From contig DVME01000072.1 of the NCBI GenBank assembly GCA_018715175.1, forward strand, positions 1-38,871: a DNA stretch of 38,871 bases, given 5' to 3'. The notes beneath the pieces are model-generated. The model was not told the DNA's origin. It did not search any database and saw only the letters and a list, made by a program, of their open reading frames with translations. This DNA is from Candidatus Limiplasma stercoravium. GTDB lineage: Bacteria > Bacillota > Clostridia > Christensenellales > Aristaeellaceae. Every line of letters starts with the position of its first letter. The stretch's first letter is position 1. Below are positions 16,124 through 24,060 of this stretch, piece after piece. The position numbers were made by a program, and so were the translations under genes.

Positions 16124-18763
16124 TCAGCCTTCCTCCAGTCCGGCGATGCGCGCCTCAAGCGCCTCGAGCATGCTTTCGTTGGTCTTGAGCTTTTCGCGCT
16201 CCTGCGCCACCAGCGCCGCGGGCGCTTTGGCCAGGAAGCCCTCGTTCTTCAAACGGGCCGTGGCGCGGGCGATCTCGTTTTGCAGGTTTTGCCGCTCCTT
16301 GCGCAAGCGTGCGAGCTCCTTTTGGAGATCCACCAAGTCGTCCAGCGGAATGCGAATCTCGCCCGCGGCGCACACGGCGCTGACGACCTTGCGGCCCTTG
16401 AGCGCGTCCTTGCCGCCCACGGCCACGTCGCTGGCATAGGCCAGCCGCTGCAAATACGGCTCGGCCAGGCGCAGCGTTTCCTCCCAGCCCGTCTCGGGAA
16501 TAAGGGTTACATGCGTGCGGCGCCCGGCCTGCACGTTCATTTCCGCGCGCAGGTTGCGAATGGCGCGAATGATCTCCATCAGCCCTTCCATCTGCCGCGC
16601 CTGGGCGTCAAAGGCGTATTCGGCCTTGGCCTCGGGCCAAGCGGCCAGGATGAGCATGCCCTCGTGTCCGGGCAGGTTTTGGAAGATTTCTTCGGTCAGG
16701 AAGGGCATGAAAGGATGCAGGAGCTTGAGCAGGCTTTCCAGGACATAGCACAGCACCCCGCGCACGTTGCGCTTTTGCGCCTCGTCCTCACCGATGAGGC
16801 GGCCTTTGGCCAGCTCGATGTACCAGTCGCAAAACTCGCTCCAGGCAAAATCGTAGATTTCGCCTGCGGCCAGGCCAAAGTCGCCGTCCTCCATGTGGCC
16901 GCTGATAAGGGTGATGGCGCGGTTGAGGCGGCTCAAGATCCATTGATCCGGCAAAAGCAGGAGCGACGGGTCGATGGGCTCGCGCGTCTGGGTGTTCATC
17001 AGCACGAAGCGCGCGGCGTTCCAGACCTTATTGGCGAAGTTGCGGGCGCTTTCCACCTTTTCGTCGGAGTAGCGGGTGTCGTTGCCGGGGCTGACGCCCA
17101 TGGCCAGGGAGAAGCGCAGCGCGTCGGCCCCGTATTTGTCGATGATCTCCAGCGGATCCACGCCGTTTCCGAGGCTTTTGGACATCTTGCGGCCCTGGGC
17201 GTCGCGCACCAGGCCGTGGATGAGCACGGTTTCAAACGGCGTCTGCCCCATTTGCTCCAGGCCGGAAAAGATCATCCGGGCCACCCAGAAAAAGATGATA
17301 TCGTAGCCCGTCACCAGCATGCTCGTGGGGTAGAAGTATTTGAGATCCTCGGTTTCGTCAGGCCAGCCCAGCGTGGAAAACGGCCACAGCGCGGAGGAAA
17401 ACCACGTATCCAGCACGTCCTCGTCCTGCTTGAGCCGCTTGCAGCCGCACTTGGGGCAGGCGTCGGGGGCTTCGCGGGCGACGATGGTTTCGCCGCACTC
17501 GTCGCAGTACCAGGCGGGGATGCGGTGCCCCCACCACAGCTGGCGGCTGATGCACCAGTCGCGGATGTTTTCCATCCAGTTGAAGTAGGTTTTGGAGAAG
17601 CGTTCGGGCAAAAAGCGCGTCTGGCCCTGGCGCACCGCGTCGATGGCGGGCTGGGCCAACGGCGCCATCTTAACAAACCATTGCGTGCTGGTAACCGGAT
17701 CCACGGTCTGATGGCAGCGGTAGCAGGTGCCTACGTTGTGGGTGTAATCCTCCACGGAGACCAGATAGCCCTCGGCGCGCAGCTGTTCCACCACGGCCTG
17801 GCGGCACTCCAGCGCGGTCATGCCCTCAAAGCGCCCGGCGTTTTGGTTCATGGTGCCGTCGTCGTTGGTGACGCGGATGACGTCCAGGTGATGGCGTTTG
17901 CCCACCTCAAAATCATTGGGGTCGTGGGCGGGGGTCATTTTGACGGCGCCGGTGCCAAATTCCATGTCCACATAATCGTCGGCCACCACGGGAATCTCGC
18001 GGCCCACGATGGGCAGGATGACGGTTTGGCCCACCAGGTCGGCGTAGCGCTCGTCCTGTGGATTTACGGCCACGCCGGTGTCGCCCAGCATGGTTTCAGG
18101 CCGCGTGGTAGCCACCACCACGCCGGGGCCGCCGTTGGCACCGGGATAGCGGATGTGCCACAGGTGGCTGGCCTGCTCCTGGTATTCCACTTCGGCGTCG
18201 GACAGCGCGGTGCGGCAGACCGGGCACCAGTTGATGATGCGGTCGCCCCGGTAGATGAGGCCCTTTTCGTACATGCGCACGAACACCTCGCGGACTGCGC
18301 GGTTGCAGCCCTCGTCCATGGTAAAGCGCTCGCGGCTCCAGTCGCAGCTGGCGCCCAGGCGCCGCTGCTGGCGGTTGATGCGCCCGCCGTACTCTTCCTT
18401 CCATTTCCAGGCGCGCTGCAAGAACCCTTCGCGGCCCACGTCCGCCTTGGTGAGTCCTTCTTCGTTTTTCATGTGCTCCACCACCTTGACCTCCGTGGCG
18501 ATGGAGGCATGATCCGTACCAGGAAGCCAAAGGGTCGGATCGCCCTTCATGCGGTGGTAGCGCGTGGGCGCGTCCTGCAAAAGGCAGTCCATGGCGTGCC
18601 CCATGTGAAGCTGGCCGGTGATGTTGGGCGGCGGCATGACGATGGTGAAGGGCTTTTTGCCTTCCACGCGATGCGCCTCAAACGCGCCGGCCTCCTCCCA
18701 CATTTGATAGATGCGGCTTTCGATTTCCTGCGGGGTATAGACCTTCGGCATGTTGAATTCCAT
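16124..18763 (-). CDS. valS: Valyl-tRNA synthetase
   Basis: 879 residues, class I aminoacyl-tRNA synthetase charging tRNA-Val in the cytoplasm. The HIGH-type motif is HMGH in NITGQLHMGH near residue 50. The editing (CP1) domain follows, with GTDHASIA before it and TRPETMLGD inside it. The KMSKS motif is in GRKMSKSLGN. The C-terminal coiled-coil arm, rich in Arg, Glu and Leu, covers about the last 65 residues and matches ValS of other bacteria. The ATG has GGAGG 7 bases upstream. Expression is probably set by the T-box at 19031-19257, read through the small membrane protein gene in between. Confidence 0.98.
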   Translation of the reverse strand: MEFNMPKVYTPQEIESRIYQMWEEAGAFEAHRVEGKKPFTIVMPPPNITGQLHMGHAMDCLLQDAPTRYHRMKGDPTLWLPGTDHASIATEVKVVEHMKNEEGLTKADVGREGFLQRAWKWKEEYGGRINRQQRRLGASCDWSRERFTMDEGCNRAVREVFVRMYEKGLIYRGDRIINWCPVCRTALSDAEVEYQEQASHLWHIRYPGANGGPGVVVATTRPETMLGDTGVAVNPQDERYADLVGQTVILPIVGREIPVVADDYVDMEFGTGAVKMTPAHDPNDFEVGKRHHLDVIRVTNDDGTMNQNAGRFEGMTALECRQAVVEQLRAEGYLVSVEDYTHNVGTCYRCHQTVDPVTSTQWFVKMAPLAQPAIDAVRQGQTRFLPERFSKTYFNWMENIRDWCISRQLWWGHRIPAWYCDECGETIVAREAPDACPKCGCKRLKQDEDVLDTWFSSALWPFSTLGWPDETEDLKYFYPTSMLVTGYDIIFFWVARMIFSGLEQMGQTPFETVLIHGLVRDAQGRKMSKSLGNGVDPLEIIDKYGADALRFSLAMGVSPGNDTRYSDEKVESARNFANKVWNAARFVLMNTQTREPIDPSLLLLPDQWILSRLNRAITLISGHMEDGDFGLAAGEIYDFAWSEFCDWYIELAKGRLIGEDEAQKRNVRGVLCYVLESLLKLLHPFMPFLTEEIFQNLPGHEGMLILAAWPEAKAEYAFDAQARQMEGLMEIIRAIRNLRAEMNVQAGRRTHVTLIPETGWEETLRLAEPYLQRLAYASDVAVGGKDALKGRKVVSAVCAAGEIRIPLDDLVDLQKELARLRKERQNLQNEIARATARLKNEGFLAKAPAALVAQEREKLKTNESMLEALEARIAGLEEG

Positions 18764-18790
18764 GGTCGTCCTCCTGTGATGCAGGGCCGG

Positions 18791-19000
18791 TCAAAGGCCC
18801 GGAATAAAGTCCAGCAAGATCAGCGCTCCCAGCAGCGCGGCCAGAAGGCTGACCAAACGAAGGGGAAGGATGAAGCGTTCACCGCGCTGGCCCAGCACCA
18901 GGCGGCAAAGCCGCGTGGCCTGGACGCAGCCGGCCGCGCCCAACACCAAAAGCGTCAAGCCCGGTACGCTCAGGCGGGAAATCACCGAATCCCAATTCAT
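18791..19000 (-). CDS. Small two-helix membrane protein between T-box and valS
   Basis: 69 residues beginning MNWDSVISRLSVPGLTLLVL, with GGAGG 8 bases upstream of the ATG; a longer in-frame version would start inside the T-box terminator region and is not believed. Two hydrophobic segments lie at about 12-28 and 43-66, joined by a short basic loop with Arg-Leu-Cys-Arg and GQRGER. It is the first coding region after the T-box and ends 27 bases before valS. I recognise no function. Its position means it is induced with valS when tRNA-Val is uncharged, which might point to amino acid supply or envelope stress, but that is inference from position alone. Confidence 0.75.
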   Translation of the reverse strand: MNWDSVISRLSVPGLTLLVLGAAGCVQATRLCRLVLGQRGERFILPLRLVSLLAALLGALILLDFIPGL

Positions 19001-19030
19001 GCCATCGCCTCCATGATGTCCACGGAAACG

Positions 19031-19257
19031 GAAAAAGCCGCTCCTGCCCAAAGGACGGAGCGGCTCCGTGGTACCACCTTATTTCGCGGCGCAAAACGCC
19101 GCCTTCTGTGCGCGGTAACGCGCGCCAGCGGCGGAGCTGCGGCCAGGCCGTTCACCCCGCGCCCTCCTAGGCGACCTTCCGCGCGCGCTTTCCCGGACAG
19201 CCTCTCAGCCGGCGAGCCGTCCTCTCTTGGGGCGCGAACGCGCGTACTTCCTCCTGT
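19031..19257 (-). promoter_or_regulatory. T-box riboswitch, probable valine (GUC) specifier
   Basis: Minus-strand RNA with the ordered parts of a T-box. A Stem I segment holds AGTA and the AGAGAG bulge followed by GGCTGAGAGG. The specifier region reads GGAAGGTCGCC, with GUC (Val) at 19173-19175. The conserved T-box sequence AAGGTGGTACCACGG is at 19066-19080. A terminator follows (9-bp stem AGCCGCTCC/GGAGCGGCT, 19036-19065, then UUUUU). Uncharged tRNA-Val would pair with the specifier and the T-box bulge to favour antitermination. It precedes the small membrane protein, valS, rsmH and rsmI. The specifier is read from position and sequence, not from a computed fold. Confidence 0.93.
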
Positions 19258-19299
19258 TCAAAGGGCTGACAGCCCGCAGCGCGGGCTCATGAGAAGGAA

Positions 19300-19494
19300 T
19301 CAGGCGTTTTCCTTCTTTTCGGTCATGTCGATGACCTGAACGCCGTTATAATAGCCGCAATGCTTGCACACGCGGTGGGAAAGCTTTTTTTCGTGACACT
19401 GCGGGCATTCGACAATGCCGGGCAGGGTGAGCTTCCAATTGGCGCGACGGCTACGGCCACGGGCCTTGGACACTTTTCCCTTGGGAAGAGCCAT
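19300..19494 (-). CDS. rpmF: 50S ribosomal protein L32
   Basis: 64 residues beginning MALPKGKVSKARGRSRRANW. The zinc ribbon is intact, with C30, C33, C43 and C46 (CPQC and CKHC), so this is the zinc-binding form. The ATG has a GAGGAGG site. It has its own strong promoter at 19686-19714, which implies a 5' leader of about 185 bases. In most bacteria rpmF directly follows yceD (DUF177); here a secreted SH3-like gene lies between them. A 7-bp hairpin (AGCCCGC/GCGGGCT) follows the stop without a U-run, so read-through into the T-box leader is likely. Confidence 0.98.
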   Translation of the reverse strand: MALPKGKVSKARGRSRRANWKLTLPGIVECPQCHEKKLSHRVCKHCGYYNGVQVIDMTEKKENA

Positions 19495-19685
19495 GGTTAC
19501 ACCTCCTCATTCCGTCGCCCCGCCGATGACGGAGCCTTGCATATCCGTTCGCCTGGGGCGAACCCGCCTTCCGGAAAACAGCCCGAACCCGCGCCGTTGC
19601 CCGGTTTGTACAGACAAGATCGTCGTCCCTGGAACGCTGTGCCCAAAGCGCGCATTGCCCCCCGGTCGCAGCGTGACCAAGTTAG

Positions 19686-19714
19686 ATTATATGATGGGGC
19701 CGAATCTTTGTCAA
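19686..19714 (-). promoter_or_regulatory. Consensus sigma-A promoter of rpmF
   Basis: Minus strand: TTGACA (19709-19714), 17-base spacer, TATAAT (19686-19691), a perfect match. Predicted start near 19679. The leader of about 185 bases contains a perfect 6-bp hairpin (TTCGCC/GGCGAA) and a CCGTC/GACGG stem near the ribosome binding site. No known riboswitch is recognised. Confidence 0.9.
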
Positions 19715-19741
19715 GCCTTTTTTTGGCCGTCCCCCAAGGAT

Positions 19742-20314
19742 TCAGCCCACGGTGTCAAGCGCATCGTCGGCAATCCACACGCGGTTTCGCTGATCGTCGC
19801 CGGAGAGGAACTCGCACATGGTGTAGCCATTTTCAAAATCCACAATGACGACGCTGCTGCCGGCTTTGAGGGTGTAGTCATAGGAGGCGTACATCAGGCC
19901 GGGGCCGTAAAGCGGCTTGTAGTCCTGGTTAAGCTTGGCCTCGATATTGTAATAAAACTCGCGGGGAATGTCGTCCGAGTCCACGCCGTCAAAGCGCTTG
20001 AGGCCCGTGTAGGCGCGGATGTACTGCCCGCCGTACGGCAGATCCACCTGCACCCAGGGCACGGAGTTGACGTCGAAAGAGATGGAAATAATGCGCACCT
20101 CCTCCCCCTTGCTCAGAAAGGTTCCGGGCTCGGGATACTCGGTGGAAGGGCCTGTGCGCGTGGCCATGCGCTGATTGAGCGTTCCATAGATCACGGGCAG
20201 CTCGTCGTCCATGAGGGCCAGACGCATTTGGTAGTCCCAGTAGGCCAGGGCGGGCGCCGCCGTCAGCACGGCGCACAGCGTCAGAAGGGTCAGCCAAAGA
20301 ATGAGGCGTTTCAT
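19742..20314 (-). CDS. Secreted SH3-like domain protein
   Basis: 190 residues. Residues 1-24 are a Sec signal peptide (ending ALTAAPALA-type, cleavage before YWDYQ) with no lipobox cysteine. Residues 43-110 resemble a bacterial SH3 (SH3b) fold: LNQRMATRTGPSTEYPEPGTF, KGEEVRIIS, then W-V-Q-V and YIRAYTGLKRF. SH3b domains usually bind cell wall or act as targeting modules. The second half (111-190) repeats a similar beta-rich pattern, YASYDYTLKAGSSVVIVD. No catalytic domain is present. The start overlaps the yceD stop by 4 bases (ATGA), so translation is coupled. What it does between yceD and rpmF is unknown. Confidence 0.82.
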   Translation of the reverse strand: MKRLILWLTLLTLCAVLTAAPALAYWDYQMRLALMDDELPVIYGTLNQRMATRTGPSTEYPEPGTFLSKGEEVRIISISFDVNSVPWVQVDLPYGGQYIRAYTGLKRFDGVDSDDIPREFYYNIEAKLNQDYKPLYGPGLMYASYDYTLKAGSSVVIVDFENGYTMCEFLSGDDQRNRVWIADDALDTVG

Positions 20315-20832
20315 GTGGGTCTCTCCTTTCCGTTCTCTTGCATCATCGCGTCCAGGCCCTCAAAGGGCCGGTAGGTAGCCTCCGCTCCCGCTTCGGACCA
20401 GGTTTTGCCGTCCTCGTCCCAGGCGGTCAGCTCGGCGGCGGGCCGGCAATCCGGCCTTGCGCACGAAAAGCGCATGGGCAGGTTAAGCAGCACCAGCGTC
20501 AGCGCCATCTGATCCAGCGGCACGCTTTTGCCCTCGTAGCGGAAGCTCTCGTCCTGCGTTTCGTTGGCGTCCTTGCGAAATGTCTCCCGAAACGCCGTTT
20601 CCACAACCGCCTGCGCGGGCGCGGCGCACCGGGCGCAGGCAGCGTGCGCGACGGTGGCCAGCCGGCCTTCCAGCACGACCACGTCGCCGGCCACCTGGTA
20701 GACGCCTTGCAGGGTTACGCCGTCAAAGGCCACGGTTTCGCCGCCGAGGTTCTGAGGCGGCAGCGTTACCGCGGCCTCGAAGGGAAAGGCCGTCGCGGGG
20801 TGGACAAAGCCCAGGGATACATCCAGTTCCAT
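20311..20832 (-). CDS. yceD: YceD family protein (DUF177)
   Basis: 173 residues of the DUF177 family, known for its tight linkage to rpmF and, in plants and some bacteria, for a role in 23S rRNA accumulation. The conserved paired cysteines are present: CARC in AACARCAAPA, and a second pair in FSCARPDCRP. They probably hold a metal or stabilise the fold. The ATG at 20832 is chosen for its GGAGGTG site 5 bases upstream rather than an in-frame ATG 7 codons earlier. The typical C-terminal aspartate/proline-rich tail is shortened to YRPFEGLDAMMQ. Confidence 0.88.
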   Translation of the reverse strand: MELDVSLGFVHPATAFPFEAAVTLPPQNLGGETVAFDGVTLQGVYQVAGDVVVLEGRLATVAHAACARCAAPAQAVVETAFRETFRKDANETQDESFRYEGKSVPLDQMALTLVLLNLPMRFSCARPDCRPAAELTAWDEDGKTWSEAGAEATYRPFEGLDAMMQENGKERPT

Positions 20833-20863
20833 GGAATCACCTCCGATTTGCAAAGCGCGAAGC

Positions 20864-22735
20864 TTACCCGCACTCTCGGGCTTGGGCCGGCCGCGCCGCC
20901 GCGCAAGCGGCCAGTCCTACCGGCACCGAGCCGATCAGCGGCAGCGCATAGCGCAGGTAGACCACCGGCGAAAACAGGCAGACCAACAGCGTCGCCAGCG
21001 CGGGCAGCCAAATAAGCCAGCATTCCCTGCGCCCGTCCTTTATGGACAAGTAAAGAAGCGCCAGCATCAACAGCACGTGAAAGCTCATACTGGCCGCCAG
21101 GCCGATCAGCGGCAGTTTGTCAAAGTCCATGTACCATTCCGTCAGGGCGCGCTGCAGGCTGTTGAGCGAAACCAGCGCCTCGCGGTCGTACATGGTCATG
21201 TCGTTGAACGACCAGGGATAAACATAGTTGTGCAGCTCCATGTCGCTGAAGCTGATGTACATGGGCTCGTTGTCGCGCAGGTCAAACAGCACGCCGTTCA
21301 TGTGCAGCGCGGCGTCCAGATACTCCACAGGCCAGCGGCAGCCCTGCCGCCACCATACGCGCCAGTAAGCCGCGCGATCCTCAACCGTCGCCGTCTGGCG
21401 GTAGGTATCCTTGACGTTGTCGGCATACCAGTCATTATACCCCTCCGCCAGCGAATCGTAGTCCAGCACACGGTCGATGATCTCCCGCTCCTCCGGGGGA
21501 ATCTCTTCCCCGTGGAGCTTTACCACCCGCGCCGTCTGCTGAAACGGCAGGGACAGAACATCCTGCATGTAACGATCCCGGATGTCCAGCGCCGCGCTGA
21601 TGGCGGCTTCCACGCCCACGGCGAGCGCAAGGCTCATCGCCCCGCAGACAACCAGCCGCGCCGCCGCGCGGAGGCGCTTGCGAAGGGGGCGGAGCATCAG
21701 CAGCATCACCGCCAGCACCGCCACGGCCAACGGCAGCCCGTTATGACGGCTCAGCGCCATCACCCAGAAGCACAGCCCCAGCAAAGCCGGCTTGCGCCAG
21801 TTTTCCAAGAACCCTTCCCGCTCCCATGCGAACTCCCACAGCAGCGTCACCATCAGCAAAAAGGGAATCTGGAACATGGTGTCCTTGGCGATCACCGTAG
21901 CCCAGCCCGCGTAGCAGGGCGAGAGGGCGTACAGCGCCAGCGCCGTCAGCCGCGCCCAGCCCGGCGTTCCCATGCGGCGCATGACGCACAGGGTGTAGCT
22001 GAGCACGGCGATGTAGGCGGCGCATTGCAGCAGGGTAAAGACGAAGTAAACGAGGTTGCGCTGGCCCATGGCTTCGCCCAGCCAAGCCAGCGAGCCATAC
22101 ACAAGCGTCCCAAAGGGCGGATGGCTGGAGATGCGCTGCGCCTCGCCCATGAATTGCTTGATCTGCATGTAGCTGTCCCACATGAGCACGCCCGGGTATC
22201 GGATGAGAATTTGCGGCAGCCAGGCCGCCGAAATCACCAGGAACAGCCGCCAGAAGGTATCGTATCCCCTCAAGCCTGAAAGACTTGAGGGCAGGCCCGC
22301 CCGCCGCCCCTTTTCCAGCCCCTTGCGAAGCGCCCTGAGCAGCATGAGAAAGATCAGATACATCCCCGCAAAAAACAGCCCCGCCTTGCACACCTGAAAG
22401 GCGTTTTCCCAGAGCACTGCAACCGTGTCCTGCGTGCGCACGGCCGTGCACAGGAGCGTCATGAGGCTGAAAAAAGCGCACAGCCCATACTCCCCCACGC
22501 CCGTTCCCGCAGGCTTTTGAAACAGGAAACGCCGGCACAGCCACAGGCACGCGGCCAATGTGAGCGCAGCCGCCAGGCGATCGACCTCCAAAGAGGCAAA
22601 CGTTCTGGCGATGAGCTGGTACAGGTATCCAAAAATATCCTCTGCGTCGGGCCGGGCTTTGGAGGCCGGGGCCAAGTTCAGCCAGGGCGCGGCCGCCATC
22701 ATGACAGCGCACCCCACAAGCCCCGCCTGTTTCAT
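20864..22735 (-). CDS. Large polytopic membrane protein, DUF6020-like
   Basis: 623 residues with about 12 membrane segments and one large outer loop of roughly 170 residues between the last two groups of helices. The first outer loop region has RYPGVLMWDSYMQIKQF with an Asp after the helix, then SSHPPFGTLVYGSLAWLG, a pattern I associate with the clostridial DUF6020 group of GT-C-like membrane proteins. That family name is from memory and moderately sure. The ATG at 22735 is chosen because AAGGGG precedes it; the longer frame lacks a good site. It lies downstream of a terminator-like hairpin after ackA and 31 bases ahead of yceD. The substrate is unknown; a cell-envelope sugar transfer role is inference. 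Confidence 0.82.
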   Translation of the reverse strand: MKQAGLVGCAVMMAAAPWLNLAPASKARPDAEDIFGYLYQLIARTFASLEVDRLAAALTLAACLWLCRRFLFQKPAGTGVGEYGLCAFFSLMTLLCTAVRTQDTVAVLWENAFQVCKAGLFFAGMYLIFLMLLRALRKGLEKGRRAGLPSSLSGLRGYDTFWRLFLVISAAWLPQILIRYPGVLMWDSYMQIKQFMGEAQRISSHPPFGTLVYGSLAWLGEAMGQRNLVYFVFTLLQCAAYIAVLSYTLCVMRRMGTPGWARLTALALYALSPCYAGWATVIAKDTMFQIPFLLMVTLLWEFAWEREGFLENWRKPALLGLCFWVMALSRHNGLPLAVAVLAVMLLMLRPLRKRLRAAARLVVCGAMSLALAVGVEAAISAALDIRDRYMQDVLSLPFQQTARVVKLHGEEIPPEEREIIDRVLDYDSLAEGYNDWYADNVKDTYRQTATVEDRAAYWRVWWRQGCRWPVEYLDAALHMNGVLFDLRDNEPMYISFSDMELHNYVYPWSFNDMTMYDREALVSLNSLQRALTEWYMDFDKLPLIGLAASMSFHVLLMLALLYLSIKDGRRECWLIWLPALATLLVCLFSPVVYLRYALPLIGSVPVGLAACAAARPAQARECG

Positions 22736-22775
22736 CCATCCCCTTATCAACGGACGCACCTCGCCGCCTTTATGG

Positions 22776-22821
22776 AAAACCCGGCGGGGCGCAGACGCCC
22801 GTGCACCCGCGCCCAACCGGG
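22776..22821 (-). terminator. Terminator-like hairpin after ackA
   Basis: Minus strand: outer stem CCCGG/CCGGG (22817-22821 with 22780-22784), inner stem GGGCGC/GCGCCC (22809-22814 with 22087-type arm at 22787-22792), then UUUU. An internal loop weakens it, so some read-through into the next gene is plausible. Confidence 0.6.
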
Positions 22822-22832
22822 CTTGCCAAAAT

Positions 22833-24041
22833 TCATTCGATCGGTTTGCCGGTCACGATGCACAGGGTGTCCCGCGCGATGACGATTTCCTCGTCGGTGG
22901 GGATGACGCAGATTTTGACCTTGCTGTCGTCGGTGGAAATGACGCTCTCCTTGCGGTTGCCCTCGACGTTCTTGACGGGGTCGAGCTTGGCGCCCAGGTA
23001 CTCAAAGCCGCTCATGACCTTTTCGCGCAGCTCGGCGCCGTTTTCGCCGATGCCGGCGGTAAAGACCACCACGTCCACGCCGTTCATGGCGGCGGCGTAG
23101 GCGCCGATGTACTTGCGGATGCCATAGATGAGCATATCGCGGGCGATGGCGGCGCGCTCGTGGCCGCTGTCGGCGGCGGCGTCGATGTCGCGCATGTCGC
23201 TGCTCAGGCCGCTGATGCCCAAAAGCCCGCTTTTTTTGTTGCACATGTTGAGAACCTCGTCCACGGTCATGTGCTCGTTATTGGCGATGTATTGCACCAC
23301 CGCGGGATCCATGCTGCCCGAGCGGGTGCCCATGATGACGCCCTCCAAAGGCGTGATGCCCATGCTGGTATCCACGCACTTGCCGCCGTCCACGGCGGCC
23401 ATGGAGGAGCCGTTGCCCAGGTGACAGGTGATCACGCGGGTCGTTTTGCGGTTCAGGCCCAAAAACTCGCACACGCGCTTGCTGACATAGCGGTGGCTGG
23501 TGCCGTGGAACCCGTAGCGGCGCACGTGCAGTCGCTCATAGTACTCGTAGGGCACGCCGTAGAGGTAGGCCTTGGGCGGCATGGTCTGGTGGAAGGCGGT
23601 GTCGAACACGGCCACGTTGGGCGTGCCGGGCATAACCTTCTCGCACGCCTCGATGCCCATGAGGTTGGCGGGGTTGTGCAGAGGGCCCAAGGGGATGTTG
23701 GCGCGGATAGCGTCCTTGACCTCGTCGTTGATGAGCACGCTGGCGGTGAACGCCTCGCCGCCGTGGAGCACGCGATGGCCCACCGCGCCGATCTCGTCCA
23801 TGTGCTTGACGGCGCCCTTGTCCGGGTCGGTCAGGGCCTTGATCATGAGGGAACAGGCCTCGGTGTGGTCCTTGATGGGCTGTTCGTACACGATTTCCTG
23901 GCCGTTGACCTTCTGGGTGAGCTTGCTGCCTTCGATGCCGATGCGCTCCACCAGGCCCTTGGCCATGAGCTTTTCGCCGTCCATGTCCACCAGCTGGTAT
24001 TTCAAAGAGGAAGAACCCGCGTTGACAATCAAAATCTTCAT
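22833..24041 (-). CDS. ackA: Acetate kinase
   Basis: 402 residues. It transfers the phosphate of acetyl phosphate to ADP, giving acetate and ATP, the main substrate-level phosphorylation step of acetate fermentation. Motifs: NAGSSSLKYQL at 7-17, VGHRVLHGGE, FDTAFHQTMP, YGFHGTSHRYVS and the adenosine-binding HLGNGSS. Full family length. AGGAG lies 10 bases upstream of the ATG, which is 19 bases after the pta stop. The pair is transcribed from upstream of pta. Confidence 0.98.
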   Translation of the reverse strand: MKILIVNAGSSSLKYQLVDMDGEKLMAKGLVERIGIEGSKLTQKVNGQEIVYEQPIKDHTEACSLMIKALTDPDKGAVKHMDEIGAVGHRVLHGGEAFTASVLINDEVKDAIRANIPLGPLHNPANLMGIEACEKVMPGTPNVAVFDTAFHQTMPPKAYLYGVPYEYYERLHVRRYGFHGTSHRYVSKRVCEFLGLNRKTTRVITCHLGNGSSMAAVDGGKCVDTSMGITPLEGVIMGTRSGSMDPAVVQYIANNEHMTVDEVLNMCNKKSGLLGISGLSSDMRDIDAAADSGHERAAIARDMLIYGIRKYIGAYAAAMNGVDVVVFTAGIGENGAELREKVMSGFEYLGAKLDPVKNVEGNRKESVISTDDSKVKICVIPTDEEIVIARDTLCIVTGKPIE

Positions 24042-24060
24042 GGCGTCGTACTCCTTTTCA

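Noticed and set aside
14306..19339. A plus-strand open frame of 1677 codons antisense to rsmI, rsmH and valS
   Set aside because: High GC content leaves long stop-free frames opposite real genes; the translation is Arg/His/Ala-rich with no family motif and no ribosome binding site.
22267..22291. Perfect 8-bp hairpin (CCCTCAAG/CTTGAGGG) that looks like a terminator
   Set aside because: It lies inside the coding sequence of the 623-residue membrane protein and has no following U-run.
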